Origin: JBDROU01 sp043809745 [NCBI: bacterium]
GTDB lineage: Bacteria; Elusimicrobiota; JBDRMW01
Assembly (NCBI GenBank): GCA_043809745.1
Contig: JBDROU010000081.1
Location: 1 to 64,000, forward strand
Direction of reading: 5' to 3'
DNA: 64,000 nucleotides
Part shown: one piece after another, positions 10,101 to 17,122 of the stretch
Layout of the letters: every line of letters begins with the position of its first letter
Numbering within the stretch: position 1 is the first letter of the stretch
Notes under the pieces: model-generated
Told to the model about the DNA's origin: nothing
The model's database searches: none
Seen by the model: only the letters and a program-made list of their open reading frames with translations
Program-made: the position numbers and the translations under genes

Positions 10101-11229
10101 TTGGTGAAATCTCTTCCCAGTCTATCCAACCCCCTGTAATTCCATTCCCGTCGGGAGTAGTCTGCAAGAGTGTGCTTGAGTAAGTCCAGTTTAAGCCGTC
10201 GGTAATGTAATCATTCTGGCCTAAATCATGCCAGCAGAGTATTGCCTGGAAAGTAAGTCCCGGATACTTTCTGATTTTTAATGTGCCGTCTTCCTGAAAA
10301 TATCCTATGCAGGACCCATCGGGTTGTTGAAAGGAAGTTTTAATCCATTCACCTACATTTAGTGAATTTACGCCTTGCGCGGGTAAATCCAGCATTTGTG
10401 GAGTATAACTAAGCCAGCCGGGAAGATTTCCGTTATCCGGTAAAAGATCCGGATTCCCCTGAGGTGTTCCGTTCTGATCGATTGCTATATGCCAGACCGG
10501 AGGATTATAGAAATAGTTATCTATGCCGCTGATAATATCCGCTGCCGCTTTTCTGCATTGTTCGGAGAACGCTGCATCCCCATTAATCTTTGCCCAGAGT
10601 TCAGCGGCTTTTAATGCCTGATAAGAATATGAGTTATCCGATACCCATCGCCATGTCTGAAAATCGCCGTCGCTGTCTTTCCCGGCGCATATGAGGCCGT
10701 CATCATTACCGAGTTTGTTAACTACATTCTGACATTCCATTAAAAATTCCGCGCCCTTTTTCATGGAGTTGTATCTGGCGGGATCGTAACCTAGCCTGAA
10801 AAGCGCTATCATGACTTCCGATGTTTGGGTCGGAGACTTCGAAAGCCCGTCTGAATGCGGCTCACCAAAATTATACTGATTATACCAGGCTCCGTCTTCG
10901 GTATCCTGTACGCTAACCAGATAATCTGCAGTGATCTGCGCCCTATCCATATAGATTGTACTGTTGAGGGCTTCAGAAGCCATTATTAATCCCAGTATAG
11001 CCATAGCATTTTCCCTGGGGACAACCCATGAAGGATCACCGTATATATTATTTATTGCTCCGTATGCCGGGCCGGGAGTCATATACTGGCATTCAAGTAT
11101 ATAATCTGCCTCTGATTGTATTTTGGTCAACACATCGTTCGCGCAAGCCAGCTTTATGCTTCCGCATAAAAAAGAAATTGCTGCCGTTAACAGCATGCCC
11201 CTGCAAAGTTTTTGAGCAACGCAACTCAT
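7180..11229 (-). CDS. Large exported alpha-toroid protein with C39-like pseudo-peptidase domain
   Basis: The product has 1349 residues. A signal peptide (1-30, ending LACA) leads into two long helical regions, about 33-420 and 430-850. They carry repeated aromatic/Gly motifs typical of six-hairpin or alpha/alpha-toroid glycosidase-like folds. A papain-like C39 domain follows (about 870-1110): NSTGAAVAQMILNY at the nucleophile site, His1017 in SHWVMIKGF and Asp1053 in FWMKDP. Thr883 stands where C39 enzymes have Cys, so peptidase activity is unlikely. The C-terminal 200 residues resemble repeats of the PepSY or stalk type. AGGAGG lies just before the ATG. The promoter has PhoP-box-like repeats (11280-11308). 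Probably a cell-surface carbohydrate- or peptide-binding protein; the substrate is unknown. Confidence 0.6.
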   Translation of the reverse strand: MSCVAQKLCRGMLLTAAISFLCGSIKLACANDVLTKIQSEADYILECQYMTPGPAYGAINNIYGDPSWVVPRENAMAILGLIMASEALNSTIYMDRAQITADYLVSVQDTEDGAWYNQYNFGEPHSDGLSKSPTQTSEVMIALFRLGYDPARYNSMKKGAEFLMECQNVVNKLGNDDGLICAGKDSDGDFQTWRWVSDNSYSYQALKAAELWAKINGDAAFSEQCRKAAADIISGIDNYFYNPPVWHIAIDQNGTPQGNPDLLPDNGNLPGWLSYTPQMLDLPAQGVNSLNVGEWIKTSFQQPDGSCIGYFQEDGTLKIRKYPGLTFQAILCWHDLGQNDYITDGLNWTYSSTLLQTTPDGNGITGGWIDWEEISPNSGFTADWWLRFIDTSFYAIAALSGGYDFNVNNSNPELDQELYQTSLPYIKYFNDRALGDTPTTGDPDGFVFEGLTKSFQLYLGGHSTEEEALIFNGASSYDQSLLGRICLTKGVTTILDTFVNHLSDANNPLMKRDGGLHNADGNPIDNGPYRIARILGRDIPVWYSQWDWIVDTGAAATMTIYAVDAYRRTQNEDYKNIAKLFGEYMLKLKDDDGGIRYGPIGMYHDSAPITLDFYWKLKSTEQNERILAAFNALYSITHDVKYSEASDGIKGWLKDMYNPSVHLFETSATYNDDTGMWEKPGFGYVATDAMAFAPIELMFNDSYFGSTQAQRDAEVDAMFQAIEERTAFLDNDDTPIFYKFSISQSGDYGSVEMSAQMALAYLRVAQIYDKRGVDVKTHEYLIKYNTLVSSLGNFFTVPGDDPDSLVAPYASFLDGSVAGGVPTGTGYFTYNCEAALASVYYSFAKAGYDPLIPGGGPGIPQTSRTLNMLDVSWHQNIPPYNSTGAAVAQMILNYINQGAGAALLSQNEIYEYAKSPQPFGPELNADEMDKVLGHFDPYDTLVSNWADTYDSNPDGNQYQGYNYMVHALNAAQMNEYFRDICHWMDYTVTKEEWWKAGELVARPNTPAAAPLFGSYSHWVMIKGFAASLDPCPEPQTNPFNTPDFTIYGFWMKDPLINGIGKDTYKTADECSSTYFLPLDSGDAYHGKLLQIAEPPAALSNSNVKISPPVRDLANLEFIGVKSREEEQLELQNTSQRTFFNTTGLINEYEIVFGPEKKHWTELVDEHLLTDPQALAAFSGTVMRNPTLVKRLDISKSDYYIVPFDKKYKKKIRNHYQNRYLTSGVIILDSNDGHFKEASWTDTPEILFKITKADAVKLLKKHLLKLYLDERNKLPRNPRLRSNLLKKYIKLMLQCNKSNKELVWQPGKYSSSPYQPFWRITLPGNIWIVNQKGIVFLEEKEVVKANKAVK

Positions 11230-11264
11230 ACAACACCTCCTATTTTAAGTTATTCTTCTGAAGT

Positions 11265-11308
11265 ATTATAACATAGTTGAAAAAAATATTAAGTAAAATT
11301 CTTGTAAA
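11265..11308 (-). promoter_or_regulatory. PhoP-box-like promoter of the large exported protein
   Basis: Read on the minus strand: TTTACA (11308-11303), 5 bases, TTTACT (11297-11292), 5 bases, a T-rich third hexamer, then about 10 bases to a perfect TATAAT (11270-11265). A transcript would start near 11258 and give a 29-base leader with AGGAGG before the ATG at 11229. The 11-bp period matches the direct repeats bound by OmpR-type regulators such as Bacillus PhoP. Confidence 0.55.
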
Positions 11309-11315
11309 ATGTTTT

Positions 11316-11358
11316 TTTACATAAATTTTACTTGATCTTAATATGTATTTTGTATACT
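11316..11358 (+). promoter_or_regulatory. PhoP-box-like promoter, possibly leaderless
   Basis: TTTACA (11316-11321), 5 bases, TTTACT (11327-11332), 5 bases, TTAATA (11338-11343), then 9 bases to TATACT (11353-11358). The predicted start site, about 7 bases on, falls at the ATG at 11365, so the mRNA may be leaderless. It is divergent from the promoter of the large exported protein, with the two repeat arrays only 8 bases apart. Confidence 0.55.
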
Positions 11359-11364
11359 TTTCCC

Positions 11365-12414
11365 ATGCAAAGATACATTGTTTTTTTATTGTTTATTAGC
11401 ATGAGCATTATCTATGTTCCTGTATGCTCGGGCAATGCATTGCTTGCGGTTCCTGCTTTCACTGAGGTGGATGAAATTTCTCTTACAGACATAGACCCGA
11501 TTTGTGTCGTTGCAGCAGAAAGCTTCCTTAAATTATTGGATCGTTTTGAAGAAATTTCAAAAATTGCAGAAAAAGGAAAACGTAAATATTATCAGAAAAT
11601 CTGGAAAAAAGCATACTTGGAGTACGGGAATTTATCCCATATACCATCTAAATTCTCTCTTTCAAGTTTCCGAAAAATGGGATTTAGTACGGATTTACTA
11701 GTAGAATCACTGAGGAAGCATTTGAGTAATTTTAAAGAATATACCAGCCTATGGGATAAAAGCGATTTTCCTGCTGGAGAAAAAGAAATATTTTGTAATG
11801 ATACGTTAGAAATCTTACTTGAATTTGGAAGATTTGTAGAAAGAATTGAAACGTTATACAATTTGTGGAAAAAGCAAAATGCTTTGCCAACAAGCAAATT
11901 TGCAAAGCTTAATGAAAGTGAAAGAAAGTTTATCATTCGCTCATTAAGTAAAAACTATTATGATGTTTGCAGGGAATTGAGCGACTTGATGTTTGAGATC
12001 AATTCCTTTGTTTATTATGTAAAGGGAAGTAGGAGTAACAAATACGAATTACAGATAAATAACTTAGATGATATATTAGAAACGTCAACATTTTATCATA
12101 GTTATAGTAGTTATCGTCTTGGAGTATTTTATTGTATAGATCCAGAAGATGCGATCGCATCCATGCAGAAATATGTAAATGCAGTGAAAACTGAATTTAT
12201 TGAAAAGTGCAGAGTTGATGACTTTAAAGATAAGAATGAATATGAAAATAATATGGTAGAGTTAGAAGAGGCTATTGCTAATGTTGAAAGACACATAAGG
12301 ACACTTGTAGATGAATATAATGAACTAATATCTGCTAAAGTCTATTGTGATAGTTTAATAACCAGTCCATTAAGCATCAATCAGCCTCATAATTATGCCG
12401 TGGAGGCCTTGTAG
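11365..12414 (+). CDS. Exported helical protein of unknown function
   Basis: ATG at 11365 is preferred over an in-frame TTG at 11332. It gives a clean signal peptide (MQRYIVFLLFISMSIIYVPV, cleavage near residue 25) and sits at the predicted transcription start. The mature part, about 325 residues, is mostly helical and charged with no recognised domain. The segment after the signal peptide (ALLAVPAFTE) is only loosely like the LxPxGxSE motif of neighbouring exported proteins. The gene shares a PhoP-box-like divergent promoter region with the 1349-residue protein, so the two are probably co-regulated. The stop codon overlaps a palindromic repeat. Confidence 0.55.
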   Translation: MQRYIVFLLFISMSIIYVPVCSGNALLAVPAFTEVDEISLTDIDPICVVAAESFLKLLDRFEEISKIAEKGKRKYYQKIWKKAYLEYGNLSHIPSKFSLSSFRKMGFSTDLLVESLRKHLSNFKEYTSLWDKSDFPAGEKEIFCNDTLEILLEFGRFVERIETLYNLWKKQNALPTSKFAKLNESERKFIIRSLSKNYYDVCRELSDLMFEINSFVYYVKGSRSNKYELQINNLDDILETSTFYHSYSSYRLGVFYCIDPEDAIASMQKYVNAVKTEFIEKCRVDDFKDKNEYENNMVELEEAIANVERHIRTLVDEYNELISAKVYCDSLITSPLSINQPHNYAVEAL

Positions 12415-12468
12415 AGATCGCTCAAAAATCTGCATTTTCGCTTCGAGTACCACTTTTTGAGAGATCTC
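12414..12468. repeat. Palindromic intergenic element, short copy
   Basis: Arms GAGATCGCTCAAAAA and TTTTTGAGAGATCTC flank a 25-base core (TCTGCATTTTCGCTTCGAG...). Its reverse complement matches the outer arms of the longer copies at 38353 and 47827, so this is an internal-deletion form in opposite orientation. The 8-mer CTTGTAGA lies on both sides (12408-12415, 12468-12475), like a target-site duplication, and covers the stop codon of the preceding gene. Confidence 0.65.
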
Positions 12469-12546
12469 TTGTAGAAAGATAGGTTTGATTTTTACCACCC
12501 GCGAGATATACTTTAATACGTATTATATGTTAAACTTTATTTATCA

Positions 12547-13836
12547 ATGGGCATGAAGAAAATAGCGGCTATAATAACTAGCATATGTTTGCTGAATACC
12601 TGTACGGTATTCTCCGCAGACACACTTACGCCGCCAGGGATATCCGAAATTAAGAATGCAGCTGCCTTTGAAAAAGATGAATATTTAACAAAATTAGTAC
12701 AGAAATATCAAAAAAACAGAAAGATCTCAGAATTAATAAATGAATCTCTCGTTACTATAAACATAGCCGGATACAGCACTTTAATTGCAATGTATTTCTT
12801 GGGATATTATCCTTGGATACCAGCTTTAATTATAATTATTGCAGCAAATTTGATTATGTCATACATGTATATCAAATATCATGCTTTTGAGTTTCTGGAA
12901 AATAGTGAATTTGTGCCTCATAAAGAAAGAGAGCAAAATTTAAATAAACTGGCTTCTGTGCTCAAAGAAAATACAGTTGATATAAGAGAAGCGTATGATA
13001 ATATGGTGTCAGATGTTGTTTTTGGCGGTACATTAGAAAAACTTGTAAATAAAATGCAAATTGACATATGGATTATAGATGACAGAAGTATTTTATTTAA
13101 GAAGTACTTTACGCTTATAAACAAATATCTTATGCAAGCCCATTATCGAATTACTCCCCAGCGTCTCTATACCAAGAAGCGCGGAATGCTTATGAAAGAA
13201 GCGAAAATGATTAAATTTAACAGGCTTAACGGCAATATTTTTAATTTATATAAAACTCATCGAATTTGGGAAAGAACAAACCTAAAGGATTTTCTGGAAA
13301 CAGAAATAGGCACATCTTTAAATTACAAATATTTTGCAAATAATTTCAGCGAATTATTTGAAAGAGGTGCTACAATAGTAAAATCCGGCAGTTCTATTAT
13401 TACATTAGGAAATTATAATAAAAGTGCATTAATCATCACTGATAAGGGAGAATTACTGCCTTCAGAAATTTCTAATAAAGTATATGAAAACCAGGTTGAC
13501 ACCGGTTTGTTGAGGCATATCCAATCTGTCGGTCAAGTTTTGTTCGATTATTATGTGATACCATTTAAGAAACGCAGAAAGCTTGAGGAATATTTAGATC
13601 TTGGCCGAAACAAGATGTGGTTCTTTAATCGACCCATACCAACAATAGTATTTGAACCAACTCCTCCGAATAAAATAAAGGGAACAATATTTATGCCTCA
13701 TATAAATGATGATAACGGTATTGATTATTCGCATGAAGAAATAATAATAACTCTGCAGCCAGGCATTAAAAATAAAAACAGGGATTTATTCAAGCACCCT
13801 GCTAAAAATGATATGCTGATGCATAAAAGCACCTGA
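12547..13836 (+). CDS. Exported or membrane protein with the LxPxGxSE motif
   Basis: The 429-residue product has a signal peptide (residues 1-24), then LTPPGISE (27-34), the motif also seen in the proteins at 5946-7091 and 14095-15456. Two hydrophobic helices follow (about 72-90 and 92-110). The C-terminal 300 residues are soluble, with an HEE-containing segment (DYSHEEIIITLQPG near 398-411). No enzyme family recognised. ATG at 12547 or 12553 are both possible, and no clear ribosome-binding site precedes either. It stands alone after a palindromic element. Confidence 0.5.
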   Translation: MGMKKIAAIITSICLLNTCTVFSADTLTPPGISEIKNAAAFEKDEYLTKLVQKYQKNRKISELINESLVTINIAGYSTLIAMYFLGYYPWIPALIIIIAANLIMSYMYIKYHAFEFLENSEFVPHKEREQNLNKLASVLKENTVDIREAYDNMVSDVVFGGTLEKLVNKMQIDIWIIDDRSILFKKYFTLINKYLMQAHYRITPQRLYTKKRGMLMKEAKMIKFNRLNGNIFNLYKTHRIWERTNLKDFLETEIGTSLNYKYFANNFSELFERGATIVKSGSSIITLGNYNKSALIITDKGELLPSEISNKVYENQVDTGLLRHIQSVGQVLFDYYVIPFKKRRKLEEYLDLGRNKMWFFNRPIPTIVFEPTPPNKIKGTIFMPHINDDNGIDYSHEEIIITLQPGIKNKNRDLFKHPAKNDMLMHKST

Positions 13837-13894
13837 TTTTTAGTCATCTAACAGCTTTCGAACCTGCCAGGTTTGAAACTTCGACATTATAAAT

Positions 13895-14062
13895 ATGAGT
13901 AATTTGCATGTGAGAATTAATGGTCGCATAGTTGCCGTATGCGAACTCTGCGCAGATAAGCTTTCCGAATTGCAAAGGCTTTTTGCTGAAGCAGTAAATA
14001 TAAATGCAAAAAAGAAAGTTATTAAAAATACTTCAAATAGCTTCACAGATTCTGCTTTATAG
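13895..14062 (+). CDS. Short frame with CxxC motif, possible gene remnant
   Basis: A 55-codon frame (begins MSNLHVRINGRIVAVCELCA) encodes a compact, protein-like sequence with one CELC pair and an amphipathic helix (KLSELQRLFAEA). An overlapping minus-strand frame (13840-14091) reads like a shadow. There is no ribosome-binding site, so this may be a fragment of a longer lost gene. It is the only coding signal I see in 13837-14094. Confidence 0.3.
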   Translation: MSNLHVRINGRIVAVCELCADKLSELQRLFAEAVNINAKKKVIKNTSNSFTDSAL

Positions 14063-14094
14063 TAAAGGCATGATTTAAGAGGTGATCCCATATT

Positions 14095-15456
14095 CTATTG
14101 GGATTTGTCGAGTGAGTCGCAATTCAAGGGATGGCCCCACATTTTCGTTTGGCCCTGCATTTCTCGTATTTGGTTTTTTTGTTTCAGGAATGACAAGAGC
14201 TGTTCGGTAGTTATTTTTTCAAGCATGGTGTGTTTTGCAGGATCTAATACTGCAATCTTGCCATTTTTCACGAGATCCAAAAAAGCCAAGCGGGTGAGAC
14301 AGTATTTAATAATTGGGTCTTCAAACAATACCCTCATTTTGGTTGGTTCGCTGATAATATTCTTAAGTTTATTTTTTATTGTAGGATCGAAATGTGATAC
14401 CATATTCAAGAGCTTATGTTCGGGATACGCATTAATAAAAAGAAAGTATAGTAATGGATGGGTATTTATACTCCTTTTTATAGTATCGAAATTTGCTTTA
14501 TAGATATTACCCGTATTAATAATATCGAAGAAGTTGTTATCTACTGTAGTCTGTCCATCAGGGAAGATAGCTATAAAATCATAAGCAGTTTTCAAACCTT
14601 CAAATGCTCTTTGTTCAAATTGGTGAGGATCTAAATTTCGAGCTTCACCTATAAACTCAATAAAATTGCTGTTTATTCTAGGCAGCGGAAGATATTGTTC
14701 TTTTAGCAGACTTTCTAATTTGCTGAGTACCGGATCCGGATTAATAAGTTGATCAAATGCTGCTAAATCGATTCTTATTTTGCATCCGTGATTTAGCGCG
14801 GATTTAATTATTTTTACAAGGTTTTCGATCGGGACTTTATGCGGATCATTTTCTCCAGGTAAATTAAGGATAAATCGGTTTAAGCTCAATTGAATTATGA
14901 GGGTTTGTGTGGATGAAATATGTTTAAGTAATTCCCTAAGGATCGAATCGGTCTTATGTTCATCAGTTGCCCAAAATCCGTTTGTAAGAATACCTAAATA
15001 CGGGACATTGAGTCGTTCTAGTGCAAGGTTTATCAGCTTAGGTTGGGTAAACGGTTCTCCTCCGTTCAGACTGACATGCGTGATAGAAGACTGTGCATTT
15101 ATCTTTTCAATAATAGTAATAAGTTGTTGCTCCGTCATGGGAGGTAAATTTTTGCTTTTTCTCGACCAGTAACAGTGGGCGCAGTTATGCGGACAGCGAA
15201 GCGTAAGGTGTATGCTTACAGATAGGAATTTACTAAATGGTTCGCGTGAATAAACTAATTCACCTTCGCTCCCTATAAGATCTTCAATCAAAGCCAACTC
15301 AGCGCTCAGTAATGGCATGTTAATTTTTTTAGCTTCTGATACCCCAATCGGAGAAAGTTTATAATCGGCATATATGTTCGGGGATGAATTACACAGAATC
15401 AATATACTAATGAAAGAACAAAAAAATAATTTCATATAAATAGGCGGCATACTCAA
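14095..15456 (-). CDS. Radical SAM protein with an N-terminal signal peptide
   Basis: The 453-residue product has the radical SAM CX3CX2C cluster motif (CPHNCAHC: Cys88, Cys92, Cys95) and a following GGEP (SLNGGEPFTQP), the SAM-binding segment. This is typical of SPASM/anaerobic maturase-like radical SAM folds. Unusually, it begins with a hydrophobic signal-like stretch (about 8-30) and LSPIGVSE (34-41). Radical SAM enzymes need reduced Fe-S and SAM and are normally cytoplasmic. The start may be TTG 15456 (GAGG 8-11 bases upstream), ATG 15450 or ATG 15435; all keep the hydrophobic stretch. No auxiliary-cluster Cys set is obvious. It is driven by a PhoP-box-like promoter. Confidence 0.7.
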   Translation of the reverse strand: MSMPPIYMKLFFCSFISILILCNSSPNIYADYKLSPIGVSEAKKINMPLLSAELALIEDLIGSEGELVYSREPFSKFLSVSIHLTLRCPHNCAHCYWSRKSKNLPPMTEQQLITIIEKINAQSSITHVSLNGGEPFTQPKLINLALERLNVPYLGILTNGFWATDEHKTDSILRELLKHISSTQTLIIQLSLNRFILNLPGENDPHKVPIENLVKIIKSALNHGCKIRIDLAAFDQLINPDPVLSKLESLLKEQYLPLPRINSNFIEFIGEARNLDPHQFEQRAFEGLKTAYDFIAIFPDGQTTVDNNFFDIINTGNIYKANFDTIKRSINTHPLLYFLFINAYPEHKLLNMVSHFDPTIKNKLKNIISEPTKMRVLFEDPIIKYCLTRLAFLDLVKNGKIAVLDPAKHTMLEKITTEQLLSFLKQKNQIREMQGQTKMWGHPLNCDSLDKSQ

Positions 15457-15511
15457 AATAATACCTCAAATTTGATTCTTATTAATGAAGCGTTTACAAC
15501 TTGACTATGAA

Positions 15512-15555
15512 ATTATACTACTTGAATGTTAGGAATCAAGTAAAATACTTGTAAA
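15512..15555 (-). promoter_or_regulatory. PhoP-box-like promoter of the radical SAM gene
   Basis: On the minus strand: TTTACA (15555-15550), 5 bases, TTTACT (15544-15539), 6 bases, CTAACA (15532-15527), 9 bases, then TATAAT (15517-15512). The predicted start is near 15505, giving a leader of about 49 bases to the start at 15456. Geometry matches the other four sites in the window. Confidence 0.55.
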
Positions 15556-15581
15556 TTCCAGGCACAAAAAAAATGAAAAAT

Positions 15582-15635
15582 TTTACATAGATTTTACATG
15601 ATCTTAACACAAATTTAATGGGAAACAGTTATACT
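15582..15635 (+). promoter_or_regulatory. Four-repeat PhoP-box-like promoter of the receiver gene
   Basis: TTTACA (15582), TTTACA (15593), TTAACA (15604) and TTAATG (15615) stand exactly 11 bases apart, followed after 9 bases by TATACT (15630-15635). This is the cleanest copy in the window and very close to the Bacillus PhoP consensus TT(A/T/C)ACA with an 11-bp period. A start near 15642 would give a leader of about 100 bases before the ATG at 15745. Confidence 0.6.
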
Positions 15636-15744
15636 ATTAATGGACGACAAAAAGATCTTTAATATTTCGAAAGGCTGCAGATTGAAGAAACAAACCGTTG
15701 ATGTTCATTAAACGGGAATTGGCGTGTTATTTCGGGGGGAGATT

Positions 15745-16143
15745 ATGATAAATGATCAGCTCAATAATAACTCAACTAAAGTATTACTGATAGATAAGGG
15801 TGACGGATTTAATAAAAGATTGAGCAGTGTGCTGAAGGACTGGGATATGGATGTATTATCCGCTTCAAGCGGGCGAGATGCTTTGAATTTGATTGAAGAT
15901 GAGTTGCCTGATTTAATAATACTTGATGTGATTCTGCCGGATGTTTGCGGATATGAACTGTGTAAACAGTTGAGAAGGAACAATAATACAAGACGTATTC
16001 CTTTAATTATAATCAGTATTTTAGATAGTGAAGATAGAAAAATAGAAGGTTTAGAGTCCGGGGCAGACGATTATATAGTAAAACCATGCAGTATTAATGA
16101 ATTAGTCGCTCGTTTAAGAGCAGTTCTTAGATCCTACCATTAA
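15745..16143 (+). CDS. Stand-alone response-regulator receiver domain
   Basis: The 132-residue product is a single CheY-like domain with the phospho-acceptor Asp61 (IILDVILPD), Ser91 at the switch position and Lys113 (DDYIVKP). The N-terminal acidic pair is unusual: IDKGD (Asp17, Asp20) in place of the common DDD cluster. No output domain follows. Start 15745 is chosen because GGGGGAG (15735-15741) precedes it; a GTG at 15724 is weaker. No sensor kinase is adjacent. The gene is downstream of the best PhoP-box-like array in the window, so it is probably expressed under the same control. Confidence 0.8.
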   Translation: MINDQLNNNSTKVLLIDKGDGFNKRLSSVLKDWDMDVLSASSGRDALNLIEDELPDLIILDVILPDVCGYELCKQLRRNNNTRRIPLIIISILDSEDRKIEGLESGADDYIVKPCSINELVARLRAVLRSYH

Positions 16144-16261
16144 GCTGTTCCCAGAGCCGGAGTCCAAAAGCAGTTGAAATCTATCATAAAAGCAGCAACC
16201 TAATTTATTAAACTACCGCAGTCTTGTTTAAGCATAATTATTATGGTATTCTATATTGTTA

Positions 16262-17122
16262 ATGAAACACCTAAATTTAGACCATTTAAATAGGTTTTTA
16301 GATATATCACTTAAAGAGGATCATTCGTCAAAAGATATAACATCAGCAATTCTCTTTAATAGGTATAAAAGGGCAAAATCCATAATAATATCAAAGGAAA
16401 AAGGTATTCTTTCAGGGTCTTTTATAATTCCGCTTATTTTGAAAAAAGTAAAATGGAAAATTTCTTGCAGCAACTTAGTAAAAGATGGAAATCAAATTTT
16501 TAATAATTCAAAAATAGCTGAATTAGACGGCGATTTGCGAGGTATACTGGCGGTTGAAAGGTTGATATTAAATATTTTGGGTCATCTGTCCGGTATAGCT
16601 TCACTTACCGGAAAGTATGTTAAAGCAGTCAGCGGGACCAGATCCAGGATATTAGATACTAGAAAGACTAAACCCGGATTGAGGGAGCTGGAAAAGTATG
16701 CCGTAAGGTGCGGCGGCGGTTATAATCATAGGTATAATTTAGAAGATATGGTTTTAGTTAAGGATAACCATATCGCTTCTACTTCTTTTGACGGGCTCAA
16801 AAGGGCATGTGATTATTGGAAAAAACATAATATGCCTATCGAGATTGAGGTTGACAGCATAAATTTACTAAAAAAAGTTATTAAGCTAAACCCTGATATT
16901 ATTATGCTGGATAATTTTGATTGTAAAAAGATTAAAACCGCGATAAAATTTATAAATCATTATAACAAAAACAATAAGATTAAAAAAGTACTGACAGAAG
17001 TTTCAGGTAATGTTAATATAAAAAATATTAGGAGTATAGCGAAGTTAGGTGTGGACAGGATATCAGTAGGAGCAATTACTCATTCCGCGCCTCACTTGGA
17101 TTTTTCGCTTGAGATTTTATGA
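16262..17122 (+). CDS. nadC: Nicotinate-nucleotide pyrophosphorylase (carboxylating)
   Basis: The 286-residue product converts quinolinate and PRPP to nicotinate mononucleotide in NAD synthesis. The diagnostic stretch is clear: RKTKPGLRELEKYAV (substrate and phosphate binding), then GGGYNHRYNLEDMVLVKDNH, with EIEVDS and the SVGAITHSA end loop. Length is normal for the family. ATG at 16262 is preferred over TTG at 16256. No good ribosome-binding site is present, and a TATTCT-like -10 just upstream may mean a very short leader. It overlaps birA by 4 bases (ATGA), so the pair is one transcription unit. NAD synthesis next to biotin-protein ligase is a common pairing. Confidence 0.92.
   Translation: MKHLNLDHLNRFLDISLKEDHSSKDITSAILFNRYKRAKSIIISKEKGILSGSFIIPLILKKVKWKISCSNLVKDGNQIFNNSKIAELDGDLRGILAVERLILNILGHLSGIASLTGKYVKAVSGTRSRILDTRKTKPGLRELEKYAVRCGGGYNHRYNLEDMVLVKDNHIASTSFDGLKRACDYWKKHNMPIEIEVDSINLLKKVIKLNPDIIMLDNFDCKKIKTAIKFINHYNKNNKIKKVLTEVSGNVNIKNIRSIAKLGVDRISVGAITHSAPHLDFSLEIL

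Noticed and set aside
13840-14091. Minus-strand 83-residue frame
   Set aside because: It looks like a shadow of the plus-strand CxxC frame: odd composition, no ribosome-binding site and no protein-like motifs.
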